This document shows positions 20,126-30,763 of a stretch of DNA of 64,000 nt, one piece after another. The stretch is from CAVQBC01 sp963710665 (lineage in GTDB: Bacteria; Actinomycetota; Thermoleophilia; Solirubrobacterales; Solirubrobacteraceae), in contig CAVQBC010000008.1 of NCBI GenBank assembly GCA_963710665.1, positions 62,001-126,000 of the forward strand, read 5' to 3'. The translations under genes and the position numbers were made by a program. Within the stretch, counting starts at the first letter, position 1. Each line of letters starts with the position of its first letter. The notes under the pieces were generated by a model. That model was not told where the DNA came from, did not search any database, and worked only from the letters and a program-made list of their open reading frames with translations.

Positions 20126-20140
20126 TCGGGACCTTCCCGA
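20126..20140. terminator. Hairpin between convergent ileS-like and glnN genes
   Basis: TCGGGA-cct-TCCCGA, a perfect 6-bp stem in the 33-bp gap between two convergent stop codons. Possible bidirectional terminator. Confidence 0.35.
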
Positions 20141-20141
20141 A

Positions 20142-22304
<2,163 letters not shown>

Positions 22305-22586
22305 GTCGTCGGAAGTCCTCCTCGGATGCGAATCGAAGCGCCGACAGCGTAGGCGCCGCGACCCCCGCCTTGGTTGTCCACATGGCTAAAGATGGACCGG
22401 ACCGCTTCGCCCCGCCGTCGGCAACCCGCTTGCGCGCGAACGCGCGAGGCGGCTCGTGCCTTGCGCTCCGGCCGGCGCTCTACCGGAGGGCGAAGTGGCC
22501 CGGGGGATGTTTCGACACGCGGACAAAGACTTGCCGGCGACCTCATCCCACACTCGGGCTCGGTCAATTTCGACTAGGAGGAACGG
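22305..22586. promoter_or_regulatory. Divergent control region between glnN and amtB
   Basis: 282 bp with no credible gene. It must carry both promoters of the nitrogen cluster. The AT-richer parts are 22365-22400 and 22508-22535; the second contains GTTTCGACACGCGGAC, which weakly recalls GlnR half-sites (GTTTC-N6-GTNAC) but does not match well. TAGGAGGAACGG just before 22587 is the amtB ribosome site. No riboswitch fold was recognised. Confidence 0.3.
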
Positions 22587-24060
22587 ATGAGACGTACACG
22601 CCTGACCGGAGGTGCGCTGATCGCGCTGATGGTCTCGCTGCTGGTGCCGGCGAGCGCGCTCGCGGACGGCTCGACGCTGCAGGTCGCCAACGACGGGAAT
22701 CTCTCGGAGGCGGTCGGCATCAACTCGATGTGGGTCCTGGTGGCCGGGATCCTCGTCATGTTCATGCAGGCGGGCTTCGCGTTCCTGGAGATCGGCTTCT
22801 CCCGCGGCAAGAACGTGGGCACCGTGGTGGCGAAGATCCTCGTGAACTTCTCGATCGCCGCGCTGATGTTCTACGCGGTCGGCTTCGCCTTCGCCTTCGG
22901 GGAGGGCAACGCGATCATCGGCACGCACGGCTTCTTCCTGGCCGGCGCGGACGCGGGGGCGAACTTCCCGCTGATCTCGCTCCAGGACGGCTCGATCACC
23001 GTCGAGACCCTGTGGTTCTTCCAGTTCGTCTTCTGCGCGGTCTCGCTGGCCATCGTCTGGGGCACGACGCTCGAGCGCATCAAGTTCGGCGTCTACATCA
23101 TCTACTCGATCGTCTTCGCGGCGCTGATCTACCCGATCGGCGCGCACTGGATCTTCGGCGGCGGCTGGCTGAGCGAGACGTTCGGCGTGCAGGACTTCGC
23201 CGGCTCCACGGTCGTCCACCTCATCGGCGCCACGGGCGCCTTCGCGGCCCTGCTGCTGCTCGGAGCGCGCCGCGGCAAGTACGGCAACGACGGGAAGCCG
23301 CGGGCGATCCCCGGGCACTCGATGCCGCTGTTCGGCCTCGGCGTGCTCATCCTGTGGCTGGGCTGGTTCGGGTTCAACCCCGGCTCCACCCTCAATGCGC
23401 TCGACGGCCGCTTCGCCGAGATCGCGATGGTCACCAACCTGGCCGCCGCCGCGGGCGTGCTGACCGCCGTCGCGACGATGTACTGGAAGGCGAAGAAGAT
23501 CGACATCGGCATGGCCGGCAACGGCGCCATCGCCGCGCTGGTCGCCATCACGGCTCCCTCGGGCTACGTCGAGCTGTGGGCGGCGCCGATCATCGGCGGC
23601 GTGGCGGGCGTGATCGTGGTGCTCGGCGTGCTCGCCATCGACAAGAAGATCGACGACCCGGTCGGGCGCGCTCTCCGCGCACGGCCTGGCGGGCATCTGG
23701 GGCACGCTGGCGTGCGGCCTGTTCACCGCGCCGCGCCTCGCCGAGTACAACGGCGTCGGCGATGCCGGGCTCGTCTACTCGGGCTCGTTCAGCCAGCTCG
23801 GCGCCCAGGCGCTGGGCGTGCTCGCGGCCTTCGCGTTCGTGTTCACGTTCTCCTACGCGACGTTCTGGGTCATCAAGAAGACCTACGGCCTCCGCGTGAC
23901 CACCGAGGAGGAGGAAGCCGGCCTGGACATGTCCGAGCATGGGATGTACGGGTATCCCGAGCAGTTCATCCCAGCGCCCGAGCTTGTCGGCTACGCGTCT
24001 CCGGCTGAGCCGGCGGGAGCTCCGACGCCGGTCGCGACGTCGAAGGAGGTCACCGCGTGA
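22587..24060 (+). pseudogene. amtB: Ammonium transporter, broken by one +1 insertion
   Basis: Amt channel for NH4+/NH3 uptake. Removing one base at about 23664-23667 gives a continuous 490-residue protein with signal peptide (ends PASALADG) and eleven membrane helices. The periplasmic recruitment site and the first pore histidine are present (DFAGSTVVHLIGATGAF). The frame break comes just before the second pore histidine (DPVG|ALSAHGLAGIWGTL), so the unrepaired reading frame would lack that His and the last helices. Strong ribosome site TAGGAGGAAC. The end overlaps glnK by 4 bases (GTGA), which shows that the downstream frame is the original one. Either a sequence error or an inactivated gene. 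Confidence 0.85.
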
Positions 24061-24431
24061 AGAAGGTCGAAGCGTTCATCCGGCACGAGGCGTTCGAACC
24101 GATCCGCATGGAGCTGTTGAGCAAGGGCTTCCCTTCGCTGAGCATCTCCGAGGTCAAGGGCTCGGGACGGCAGAAGGGCATCACCGAGCGCTACCGGGGC
24201 GCCGAGGTGACCAACTACCTGCGGCCGAAGGTCAAGCTCGAGTGCGTGGTCGCCTCCCATGACGTGCAGACGGTGGTCGACACGGTCCTCAAGCACGCCC
24301 GTACCGGCTCGATCGGCGACGGCAAGGTGTTCGTCATGCCGGTCGAGGAGGCGTTCCGGATCCGGACCGGCGAGTCCGGCGAGGAGACGCTCCAGGCGCA
24401 TCCCGACGTGGCGGCCTCGGCCACCGCGTAG
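24057..24431 (+). CDS. glnK: PII signal protein (GlnK type) lacking Tyr51
   Basis: 124 residues. PII trimers bind ATP, ADP and 2-oxoglutarate and plug the AmtB channel with their T-loops. The core motifs are conserved: EVKGSGRQKG, RPKVKLE and the B-loop TGSIGDGKVF. Ungapped alignment with E. coli GlnB places Val at position 51 (YRGAEV where GlnB has YRGAEY), so the tyrosine that is uridylylated in proteobacteria and adenylylated in actinobacteria is absent; Tyr46 remains. Control is therefore probably by ligand binding alone. The C-terminal tail is about 12 residues longer than usual. The GTG overlaps the amtB stop. Confidence 0.93.
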   Translation: MKKVEAFIRHEAFEPIRMELLSKGFPSLSISEVKGSGRQKGITERYRGAEVTNYLRPKVKLECVVASHDVQTVVDTVLKHARTGSIGDGKVFVMPVEEAFRIRTGESGEETLQAHPDVAASATA

Positions 24432-24455
24432 CGGGGACGCGCGCACCACGGACGG

Positions 24456-24485
24456 CGACGGGGCGGCCGCAGGGCCGCCCCGTCG
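24456..24485 (+). terminator. GC-rich hairpin after amtB-glnK
   Basis: CGACGGGGCGGCC, 4-nt loop, GGCCGCCCCGTCG: a perfect 13-bp stem 25 bp after the glnK stop. There is no T-run, but the stability and position mark it as the operon terminator. Confidence 0.6.
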
Positions 24486-24512
24486 CGCCTGCTCTCCAAC
24501 GAGGCCGCACAC

Positions 24513-25751
24513 GTGACGGAAGCCCACTCCCTCGAACCCCGCCCTGACCCCGGCTCGCTCGTCGAGCGGCTGCGCTCGGTCCACCTCCAGATGGTCGACG
24601 CCGTGCTCGGTGGCGACGGCCTCGAGCAGGTGGCCGAGCTGGCGGCGGGGGCGGCGGGCGGCGCCGTCGCCATCGTGATCCCCCGGCTCGGCGCCGTGGC
24701 CGCCTCGCGCGGCGCGGGCGCCGACCCGGTGGCGCTGCGGCGCTACGTCGCCGAGCGGATCAAGGACCGCCCGGCGCCGGTGCCGCCGGGCGTGCTCGCC
24801 GAGGTGGCGATCGCCTCGGGCGACGAGGTCATCGGCGGCGTGCTGCTGCTCGGGCCCGCCGAGGCGCGGCCCGAGGCGACCGAGTTCCTGCACCTGGCCG
24901 CGGTGGCCTCGCTGACCGAGGTGGCCGTCGAGGAGGCCAAGGAGGAGGTCGAGCAGAACCTGCGCGGCTCGTTCCTCGAGGACCTCCGCTCGCGGCCGGA
25001 GCTCGACGGGCCCGAGATCGCGCGCCGCGCCTCGCGGCTCGGCTGCGACCTCTCGCGCGGCGCGGTGGTGCTGTGCGCGGAGCTGACGAGCGACCGGCCG
25101 CGCCACGTGGTGGCGACCATCGGCGGCGAGTACCAGGGCGCGCTCGCCCAGCACATGGACGCCCCCCCGACGCCCGGCGGGTCGCGCGTGGCGCCGCGCG
25201 TCTACGCCCTGCTGCCGGCCGCCGCGGGCGAGGGCGACCGCGGCGCGGCCGAGGCGACGCTCGCGGCGGCGCGCAAGCTCGCCGCGCGGCTGCAGCGCCA
25301 CGGCACGGTCGGGCTGTCGAGCTTCTACTCGGACCCCGCCGAGCTCGGCCGGGCGATCCAGGAGGCCGAGCTCGTGCTCGACGTGCTGCGGCGCTCCGAC
25401 GTCCCGATCGCGGAGGACATCGGCACCGGCACCTACCGGCTGCTCTTCCGGGTGCTGGCCTCGCACCCCGAGGAGGTCCGCTCGTTCTACGAGGACACGG
25501 TCGCGCCGATCGTCAAGTACGACGACCAGTACTCCACCGACCTCGTCGGGACGCTCGAGGCCTACTTCGAGCAGAACTGCAACATGAACGCCACCGCCGC
25601 GGCGATCTACGCCCACCGCCACACGGTCGCCTACCGCCTCGAGCGCGTGAAGGAGCTCTGCAGCCTCGACCCGATGCAGTCCGAGGACCGCGAGCGGCTC
25701 GGGCTGGGGCTCAAGGCGTACCGCATCATCGCTCCGCGGCTGCCGCGCTGA
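24513..25751 (+). CDS. PucR/CdaR-type transcriptional regulator
   Basis: 412 residues from the GTG at 24513. The C-terminal 60 residues form the PucR-type helix-turn-helix (LVGTLEAYFEQNCNMNATA, then YAHRHTVAYRLERVKELCSL), and the middle (about 150-310) has the GGDEF-like degenerate fold common in this family. The first 130 residues look like a small sensor domain of GAF type. Such regulators often control nitrogen-compound or purine use. Its place after amtB-glnK, behind a terminator, suggests a link to nitrogen metabolism, but the target is unknown. Confidence 0.85.
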   Translation: MTEAHSLEPRPDPGSLVERLRSVHLQMVDAVLGGDGLEQVAELAAGAAGGAVAIVIPRLGAVAASRGAGADPVALRRYVAERIKDRPAPVPPGVLAEVAIASGDEVIGGVLLLGPAEARPEATEFLHLAAVASLTEVAVEEAKEEVEQNLRGSFLEDLRSRPELDGPEIARRASRLGCDLSRGAVVLCAELTSDRPRHVVATIGGEYQGALAQHMDAPPTPGGSRVAPRVYALLPAAAGEGDRGAAEATLAAARKLAARLQRHGTVGLSSFYSDPAELGRAIQEAELVLDVLRRSDVPIAEDIGTGTYRLLFRVLASHPEEVRSFYEDTVAPIVKYDDQYSTDLVGTLEAYFEQNCNMNATAAAIYAHRHTVAYRLERVKELCSLDPMQSEDRERLGLGLKAYRIIAPRLPR

Positions 25752-25760
25752 GCCGCAGTG

Positions 25761-25774
25761 CCGAGGGAGCTCGG
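25761..25774. terminator. Short hairpin between convergent genes
   Basis: CCGAG-ggag-CTCGG fills the 23-bp gap between the PucR-type gene and the convergent transporter. Weak candidate bidirectional terminator. Confidence 0.3.
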
Positions 25775-27373
25775 TCAGGCCAGAGCCGCTGCTTCGGCGG
25801 AGGCCTGGGGCTCCACGTCCGGTAGGCGCATCATGCGGAGCGAGTTGAACAACCCGAGGAGGCCGGCGAGGATCGGCACGAGCAGCGCCACCTGAAGGGC
25901 GAGGTTCGTCGCCTCGGTGTTGATGCTGAGGATCTCCTCCCGGACGGCCGGGGGCTCGTCGGCGAGCAGTTCGTCGAGCTGCGTGTTGCTCACGACCTGC
26001 GCGTCGTCCTCCAGCGTCTGCGCGATCTGCTGCTGTTGGGAGGAGGGGATCACGGGGCTCGCGTTGGTCAGGTTGGTGAACGCGAGGGCGAGGGTCGCGA
26101 GCAGGATGCCGCCGGCCACCGCCAGGCCGAACGACAGCCCGAAGGACCCCGCCGCCGAGTTCACCCCGGCCGCCTCGCTGATGCGCTCGTCATCGATCGG
26201 GGCGAGCGTGTAGTTGTTGAGCTGGGACACCAGCAGGCCGAGCCCCGCGCCCGCGATCACCAGCGGGATGAGGAGGTACCAGCCGGAGTCCGCCCGGGGC
26301 ACGATCGGGATGATCAGCGCGATGCCCAGCGTGCTCAGCGCGAAGCCGTTCCGGATGACCTTGGCGGGGCGCGCGCCGCCGGATTTTCGTCCGGCGAGGA
26401 TCGCGACGGCGAACATGGTCAGTGAGAGTGGGGCGATCGCCAGGCCTGTCTGCAGAGCGTCGTATTCGAGCTTGATCTGCAGGAAGATCGGCAGCGCGAT
26501 CATCGCCCCGCCCAGCGTGATGTTCTGCAGCGTCTGCCCGGAGATCCCGATCCTGAAGTGCGGCAGCCGGAACAGGTCGGGATCGAGCAGCGTCACCTTC
26601 CCCTCGCGATGGCGCCGCTCGAGCCAGCGGGCGAGCGCCCACAGCGCGAGCGCGCCGATCGCGATCAGCAGCACGACGTAGTCGCCGCCCTCCTGCCACA
26701 CCAGGATGCCCAGCACCACGCCGCCCATCCCGACGACGGACAGGACCGCGCCGATCGTGTCGACCTGCCGCGCTCCCGTGTACGGGACGTCCTTGAGGAG
26801 CCCGATCTGCGACAGCACGACCGCGATGACGACGGCCTCGAACAGAAAGCCGACACGCCAGGACAGGTAGGTGGTGACGAACCCTCCGAGCAGCGGCCCG
26901 ACCGCGGCGGCGATCGCGGCTGCTGCTCCGATGAGCGCATAGGTCTTCTTCTGTGCCGCTCCCTCGAAGTTGCCATGGATCAGGGATTGCATCGCCGGCA
27001 GCAGGAGCGAGGCGCCGAGGCCGCCGATGAGCGCCCAGAAGACGATGATCGCCGTCAGGCTCTGCGCCACGGTCATCGCCAGCGCGCCGATCGCATACGC
27101 CAACAGCCCCGCCACATAGGCCCGCTTGCGTCCGACGAGGTCGCCGACCTTGCTGCTGATCAAGATGAACGCCGCGGAGACCAGGGCCTCGAGCGCGATC
27201 GCGCTCTGGACAGAGCTGACCGTCGTGTCGAGATCCTTGACCACCGCCGAGATCGACACGTTCATCAACGACGTGTCGACGACGAGCACGAACATCGCCG
27301 CCGCCAGCACGACCGACAGTCGCGTGTTCCCTGCCTGCTGCGTCGGCTCGCCGTCGGCGCCTGCGCCAGTCAC
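25775..27373 (-). CDS. DHA2-family (EmrB/QacA-type) drug:H+ antiporter
   Basis: A 532-residue, 14-helix major facilitator. Marks are FVLVVDTSLMNVSISAVV in helix 1 (DHA2 motif D), GDLVGRKRAY between helices 2 and 3 and GGLGASLLLPAMQS in helix 4. The last 120 residues include a large loop with a glutamine run (SSQQQQIAQ) before the final helix. The GTG at 27373 is chosen because it overlaps the stop of the small membrane protein upstream (GTGA); the longer open frame runs into that gene. Probably exports toxic organic compounds; the substrate is unknown. Confidence 0.88.
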   Translation of the reverse strand: MTGAGADGEPTQQAGNTRLSVVLAAAMFVLVVDTSLMNVSISAVVKDLDTTVSSVQSAIALEALVSAAFILISSKVGDLVGRKRAYVAGLLAYAIGALAMTVAQSLTAIIVFWALIGGLGASLLLPAMQSLIHGNFEGAAQKKTYALIGAAAAIAAAVGPLLGGFVTTYLSWRVGFLFEAVVIAVVLSQIGLLKDVPYTGARQVDTIGAVLSVVGMGGVVLGILVWQEGGDYVVLLIAIGALALWALARWLERRHREGKVTLLDPDLFRLPHFRIGISGQTLQNITLGGAMIALPIFLQIKLEYDALQTGLAIAPLSLTMFAVAILAGRKSGGARPAKVIRNGFALSTLGIALIIPIVPRADSGWYLLIPLVIAGAGLGLLVSQLNNYTLAPIDDERISEAAGVNSAAGSFGLSFGLAVAGGILLATLALAFTNLTNASPVIPSSQQQQIAQTLEDDAQVVSNTQLDELLADEPPAVREEILSINTEATNLALQVALLVPILAGLLGLFNSLRMMRLPDVEPQASAEAAALA

Positions 27374-27591
27374 GAGATGCCACCGAGTACCGCGCCGAAC
27401 GTGGCCATCAACAGCGCCCCGGCGAACCGGTCGTCGAGAGCAACCTGGGTGACGTCGAGCCCGAGGCTCGTCAGGCCCAGGATGACCGTGTAGGCCAGGG
27501 CGGTGTAGAGCGCCCATAGCCGCCACAGGCGTGTATCCCAGCCGCTGGCGGGGTCGGTCGCCGGGGCCACAAGGTCCGAGAGGCGGCTCAT
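27370..27591 (-). CDS. Small two-helix membrane protein coupled to the exporter
   Basis: 73 residues from the ATG at 27591. A polar N-terminal third ends at WDTRLWRLWALY, followed by two hydrophobic stretches (about 29-46 and 56-72). Its stop codon overlaps the start of the DHA2 exporter gene by 4 bases, so the two are translationally coupled and the small protein may be an accessory subunit. No family recognised; the upstream part of the open frame has no coding character. Confidence 0.6.
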   Translation of the reverse strand: MSRLSDLVAPATDPASGWDTRLWRLWALYTALAYTVILGLTSLGLDVTQVALDDRFAGALLMATFGAVLGGIS

Positions 27592-27908
27592 GGCCGCGTT
27601 CGTCCGCGCCGGACGGCGCGCCCCCTCTCGGCAGGCCTGTACGGCCGTGGATTGGTCTGCTGGGTCTCCCACTCGCACATGTCCGCTCGTTATGCCGTCC
27701 CGCAAAGACGCTCCTATTCCAACTCGAACCATCCGGTACGCGGGGCCGCTGCGCATCACCCGCATCGAATGAATCCCGCCGGCTCCGGCGCCTGCAGCCC
27801 GCGGCGCTTGGATCCCGGACCGACGCGCTGCTCCCTCACCGATACGGACATCACGTATGAGCTCATGCGTGGGATGGGCGGCGGCACGGGTAGCCCAAGC
27901 CCATACGG
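27592..27908. other. Intergenic region of 317 bp
   Basis: Divergent region between the exporter operon and the GAF/HD-GYP gene. It is visibly less GC-rich than its surroundings in 27640-27760. No small gene with a ribosome site was found. The one clear element is the palindrome at 27852-27871. A second possible stem, ATGGGC at 27874-27879 with GCCCAT at 27899-27904, lies just before the HD-GYP start. Confidence 0.4.
27852..27871. promoter_or_regulatory. 20-bp palindrome upstream of the HD-GYP gene
   Basis: CACGTATGAG/CTCATGCGTG is an inverted repeat with 9 of 10 pairs matching and no spacer, 37 bp before the ATG at 27909. It is a plausible operator; the regulator is unknown. Confidence 0.4.
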
Positions 27909-29834
27909 ATGGCTCGGAGCACGCGCCGATGGGGCGACACCACTCACCCTGCACTGGCGGCGGGGATCCTCCTCGCGGCCGCCCTCGCCCTGGTGGCCGC
28001 CGCGGTCGCCGGAGTGAGCTACGCGGCACTTCTCCTGATCATCGCCGCCGCGGGTGCAGCGATCGCGGCCGTCTGGGTCTGGTGGGCCGAGCGGGCGAGC
28101 GGCGCGCAGGCGCGTGCCGGGCTGCAGGGGCTCGTGGAGGAGCGCGACGCGGCCAAGCGCCGGCTGGAGGTCGAGCTGCGCCGTCGCGAGGAGGCTCTCG
28201 GACAGGCGCGGGAGCTGCTGGGGCGCCTGCAGCGATCGCGGCGAGCCGAGCGCGAGTTCAACCAGGAGCTGCGGAGCCAGCTGCACCGAGCACACCAGCG
28301 TCAGGTCGCGGAGCGCGAGGATCACGACGTGAAGGACCTCATCCTGCGCACGGCGATCGAGCTCGTCGAGGGCGACCGGGGGCTGCTGCTCTCCCGTCAC
28401 GACGCGGACGGCGACGGCGAGCTCGACGTGCTGCGGGCGCAGGGCTTCGAGAGCGATCCGGCCGACAGCGTCGTCGCGCAGCGCTTCGCCCGCGAGGTGC
28501 TGGCGCGCGACGAGATCATCCGCGAGGACGAGCCGAAGACTCCTGAGGCGGAGCCCACCGACGCAGACCGCGAGATCGACTGCATGGTGGCCATCCCCGT
28601 CTACTTGCACGACCGCTTCCAGGGAATCGTGATCTGCGCCAACCGCGACGGCGGATTCGCCGAGCTGGACGACGACCTGTTGCTCGCCCTCGGCGACCAC
28701 GCCGGTGCCACGCTGCACAGCGACCGCCTGCATCATGAGGCGGGCGAGTCACGCAGAGCGGCTGTGCGCATGCTGGCCGACGCCACCCAGGCTCGCGATC
28801 CGCAGCTGCAGAGCTCTGCCGGCCAGGTGGTCGCCCACGTCCGCGCCCTCGCCGACCGGCTGGAGCTCGATCCGGCCGAGCAAGAGTCCCTCGTGGCGGC
28901 CGCCATGCTGCGCGACGTCGGGAACCTCGCCATCACCGACGGCCTGCTGTTCAAGCCCGGACCGCTGACCCCCGAGGAGCGCGCGGTGATCGAGCTGCAC
29001 CCGCGGATCGGCTTCGACATCGTCGGCCGGCTGCCCGCGTTGCACGAGGCGGCGCTCGCGGTGCTCTACCACCATGAGCGCTACGACGGGCGTGGATACC
29101 CGGCCGGGCTCGAGGGCGATCACATCCCCCGCCTGGCCCGCGTGCTGGCGGTGGCCGACGCGTACGTCGCGATGACCCACGACCGGCCGTACCGACCGCG
29201 CCTGCCCCCAGCGGACGCGCTCGCCACCGTGATCGAGGAGTCCGGGCGCCAGTTCGACCCCGAGATCACCCAGCTCTTCATCGAGGAGGTGGGCCGCTCG
29301 GGTGCCCTCACCGCGCCCGCCGCCGACGCGGCGGCTGCCCTCTTCCCGCTGCCCCCTCCCCATGGCCATGCCTCGCCGCGTGGCGAGGGTCCGTCGCCGG
29401 TCGTCGACGGCCTGACGATGCTCGAGGGCCACCGCGCGTTCCACGAGGCGGTCGCGGCCGCCTGCGCCGAGGCTAGCCCCGAACAGCCGCCCGCCGTGGT
29501 GATGGCCGAGATCCAAGGCCTCGGGCGCGTCAACCGCGAGGAGGGCTATGTCGCCGGCGATCGGATGATCCTGGCCGCCGCTGCCGGCGCTCGCCGGGCG
29601 GCCGTCGCGGGCGGCGCCACCGTCTATCGCGACAGCGGACGTCGCCTGGCGCTGCTCGCGCCGAACGCCGACGAGGCGATGGTGCGCCGCCTCGAGGCCG
29701 AGCTGCATGCCGAGTTCGCCGCCGGGCCCGCGGTCCGGGTCGTCTCAGCCGCCTGGCTGGGCGGCGACCGGGGCGACGATCTCGCCGACCGCGCCCTTCG
29801 CGCGCTGCGCATCAAGCCCTCCGCAGCCGCCTGA
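27909..29834 (+). CDS. Membrane GAF protein with degenerate HD-GYP and GGDEF-like domains
   Basis: 641 residues. Two membrane helices (about 15-58), a coiled coil (70-135), a GAF-like sensor (about 140-272), an HD-GYP domain (about 280-460) and a GGDEF-like C-terminal domain (about 500-635). Active HD-GYP enzymes split cyclic-di-GMP with a metal site formed by HD and HHExxDGxGYP. Here the HHERYDGRGYP half is intact (388-398), but the HD pair reads Arg335-Asp336 (LRDVGNL) and the earlier conserved His is Ser. The GGDEF position reads SGRRL. The protein may bind rather than turn over the signal. No ribosome site is obvious. Confidence 0.85.
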   Translation: MARSTRRWGDTTHPALAAGILLAAALALVAAAVAGVSYAALLLIIAAAGAAIAAVWVWWAERASGAQARAGLQGLVEERDAAKRRLEVELRRREEALGQARELLGRLQRSRRAEREFNQELRSQLHRAHQRQVAEREDHDVKDLILRTAIELVEGDRGLLLSRHDADGDGELDVLRAQGFESDPADSVVAQRFAREVLARDEIIREDEPKTPEAEPTDADREIDCMVAIPVYLHDRFQGIVICANRDGGFAELDDDLLLALGDHAGATLHSDRLHHEAGESRRAAVRMLADATQARDPQLQSSAGQVVAHVRALADRLELDPAEQESLVAAAMLRDVGNLAITDGLLFKPGPLTPEERAVIELHPRIGFDIVGRLPALHEAALAVLYHHERYDGRGYPAGLEGDHIPRLARVLAVADAYVAMTHDRPYRPRLPPADALATVIEESGRQFDPEITQLFIEEVGRSGALTAPAADAAAALFPLPPPHGHASPRGEGPSPVVDGLTMLEGHRAFHEAVAAACAEASPEQPPAVVMAEIQGLGRVNREEGYVAGDRMILAAAAGARRAAVAGGATVYRDSGRRLALLAPNADEAMVRRLEAELHAEFAAGPAVRVVSAAWLGGDRGDDLADRALRALRIKPSAAA

Positions 29835-29849
29835 TCGAGCGGTCTCCCA

Positions 29850-29875
29850 CCGCGGGGCGCTGCATCCGCCCGCGG
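29850..29875 (+). terminator. Hairpin after the HD-GYP gene
   Basis: CCGCGGGGCG, 7-nt loop, CGCCCGCGG gives a 9-bp GC stem with one bulged G, 15 bp after the stop codon and between convergent genes. Confidence 0.5.
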
Positions 29876-29922
29876 ACTCGGGGCGGGAAACCGGCCGACG
29901 TCCCAGCGCGGAGGCGCCTGCG

Positions 29923-30762
29923 TCAGCGCATCGGCATGCCGCCGTCCATCGCGGCGCCGCCGTCGGAGGGGACCATCAGGCCCGGGACGGCATCGGGGGC
30001 CGCGAGCAGCGCGAGGCCCAGCACGAGGAGCAGGCCCGCGGTCGCGTAGGTGACGACCCGGCCGAACGGCAAGGTCTTCTCCAGCGCGATCAGCGCGGCC
30101 ACGAATGCCATCCAGGCGAGGCTCATCACGCCGAGCGCGAACAGCGACGCCATCAGGGCCCAGCAGCAGCCGACGCACCACGCGCCGTGCCGGGTGCCCA
30201 TGTCGAACGCTCCCCAGGTCCCGTCGCGCCACGCGCTCATCAGGAAGCCCAGCGGGCTGCGGCACTTGCTCAGGCAGACGTCCTTCCACGGTGTGAGCTC
30301 GTAGGCCGCGGCGAGGATGAGGATGCCGCCGGCCAGCCAGCGCCCGGCGCCGTCCCAGGCCAGGTCGCCGCCGAGCAGGGCGTCCCCGAGCTTGAACGCG
30401 CCGTAGGCGGCGAGGCCGGCCGCCGTCCAGGTCACCAGGTAGCCGGCCGCGAACACGTACGGCCCGAGCCGCGAGCCCCGCCGGGCCAGGCGGGCGTAGA
30501 GGGCGACCGTCGGCGAGACCGAGGGGAACATCATCGCGGCCATCATCACCACCCACACGCCGAGGAACCAGCCGAGCGCCCCGAGGTCGGTGCCCGGGCC
30601 GTCGTCCATCCCGCGCATGCGATCGGCGGTCCACCACCAGGCCACCGCCGCGAGCGCGAAGAGCACGGCGATCAGGCCGAGGCGCGCGCGGGCGGCGGCG
30701 AACGCCGGCCGGAGTCCCGCGCCGCCGTCCCGCAGCGCGGGCCCTGAGGTGACCGTGCTCAC
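29923..30762 (-). CDS. DUF2182 integral membrane protein
   Basis: 279 residues from a GTG one base after the stop of the DUF1326 gene (TGA-c-GTG), so the pair is coupled. About seven hydrophobic helices. The family marks are present: WVVMMAAMMFPSVSP in an early helix, the YELTPWKDVCLSKCRSP loop with two Cys, and HGAWCVGCCWALM with three more. The Met, Cys and His cluster suggests metal binding, and the C-terminal tail is also Met-rich (AAMDGGMPMR). The family is of unknown function and is regularly found next to DUF1326. Confidence 0.88.
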   Translation of the reverse strand: MSTVTSGPALRDGGAGLRPAFAAARARLGLIAVLFALAAVAWWWTADRMRGMDDGPGTDLGALGWFLGVWVVMMAAMMFPSVSPTVALYARLARRGSRLGPYVFAAGYLVTWTAAGLAAYGAFKLGDALLGGDLAWDGAGRWLAGGILILAAAYELTPWKDVCLSKCRSPLGFLMSAWRDGTWGAFDMGTRHGAWCVGCCWALMASLFALGVMSLAWMAFVAALIALEKTLPFGRVVTYATAGLLLVLGLALLAAPDAVPGLMVPSDGGAAMDGGMPMR

Positions 30763-30763
30763 G

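Noticed and set aside
22305..22586. GlnR boxes or a glutamine riboswitch between glnN and amtB
   Set aside because: Only one weak half-site pattern was seen and no conserved riboswitch core.
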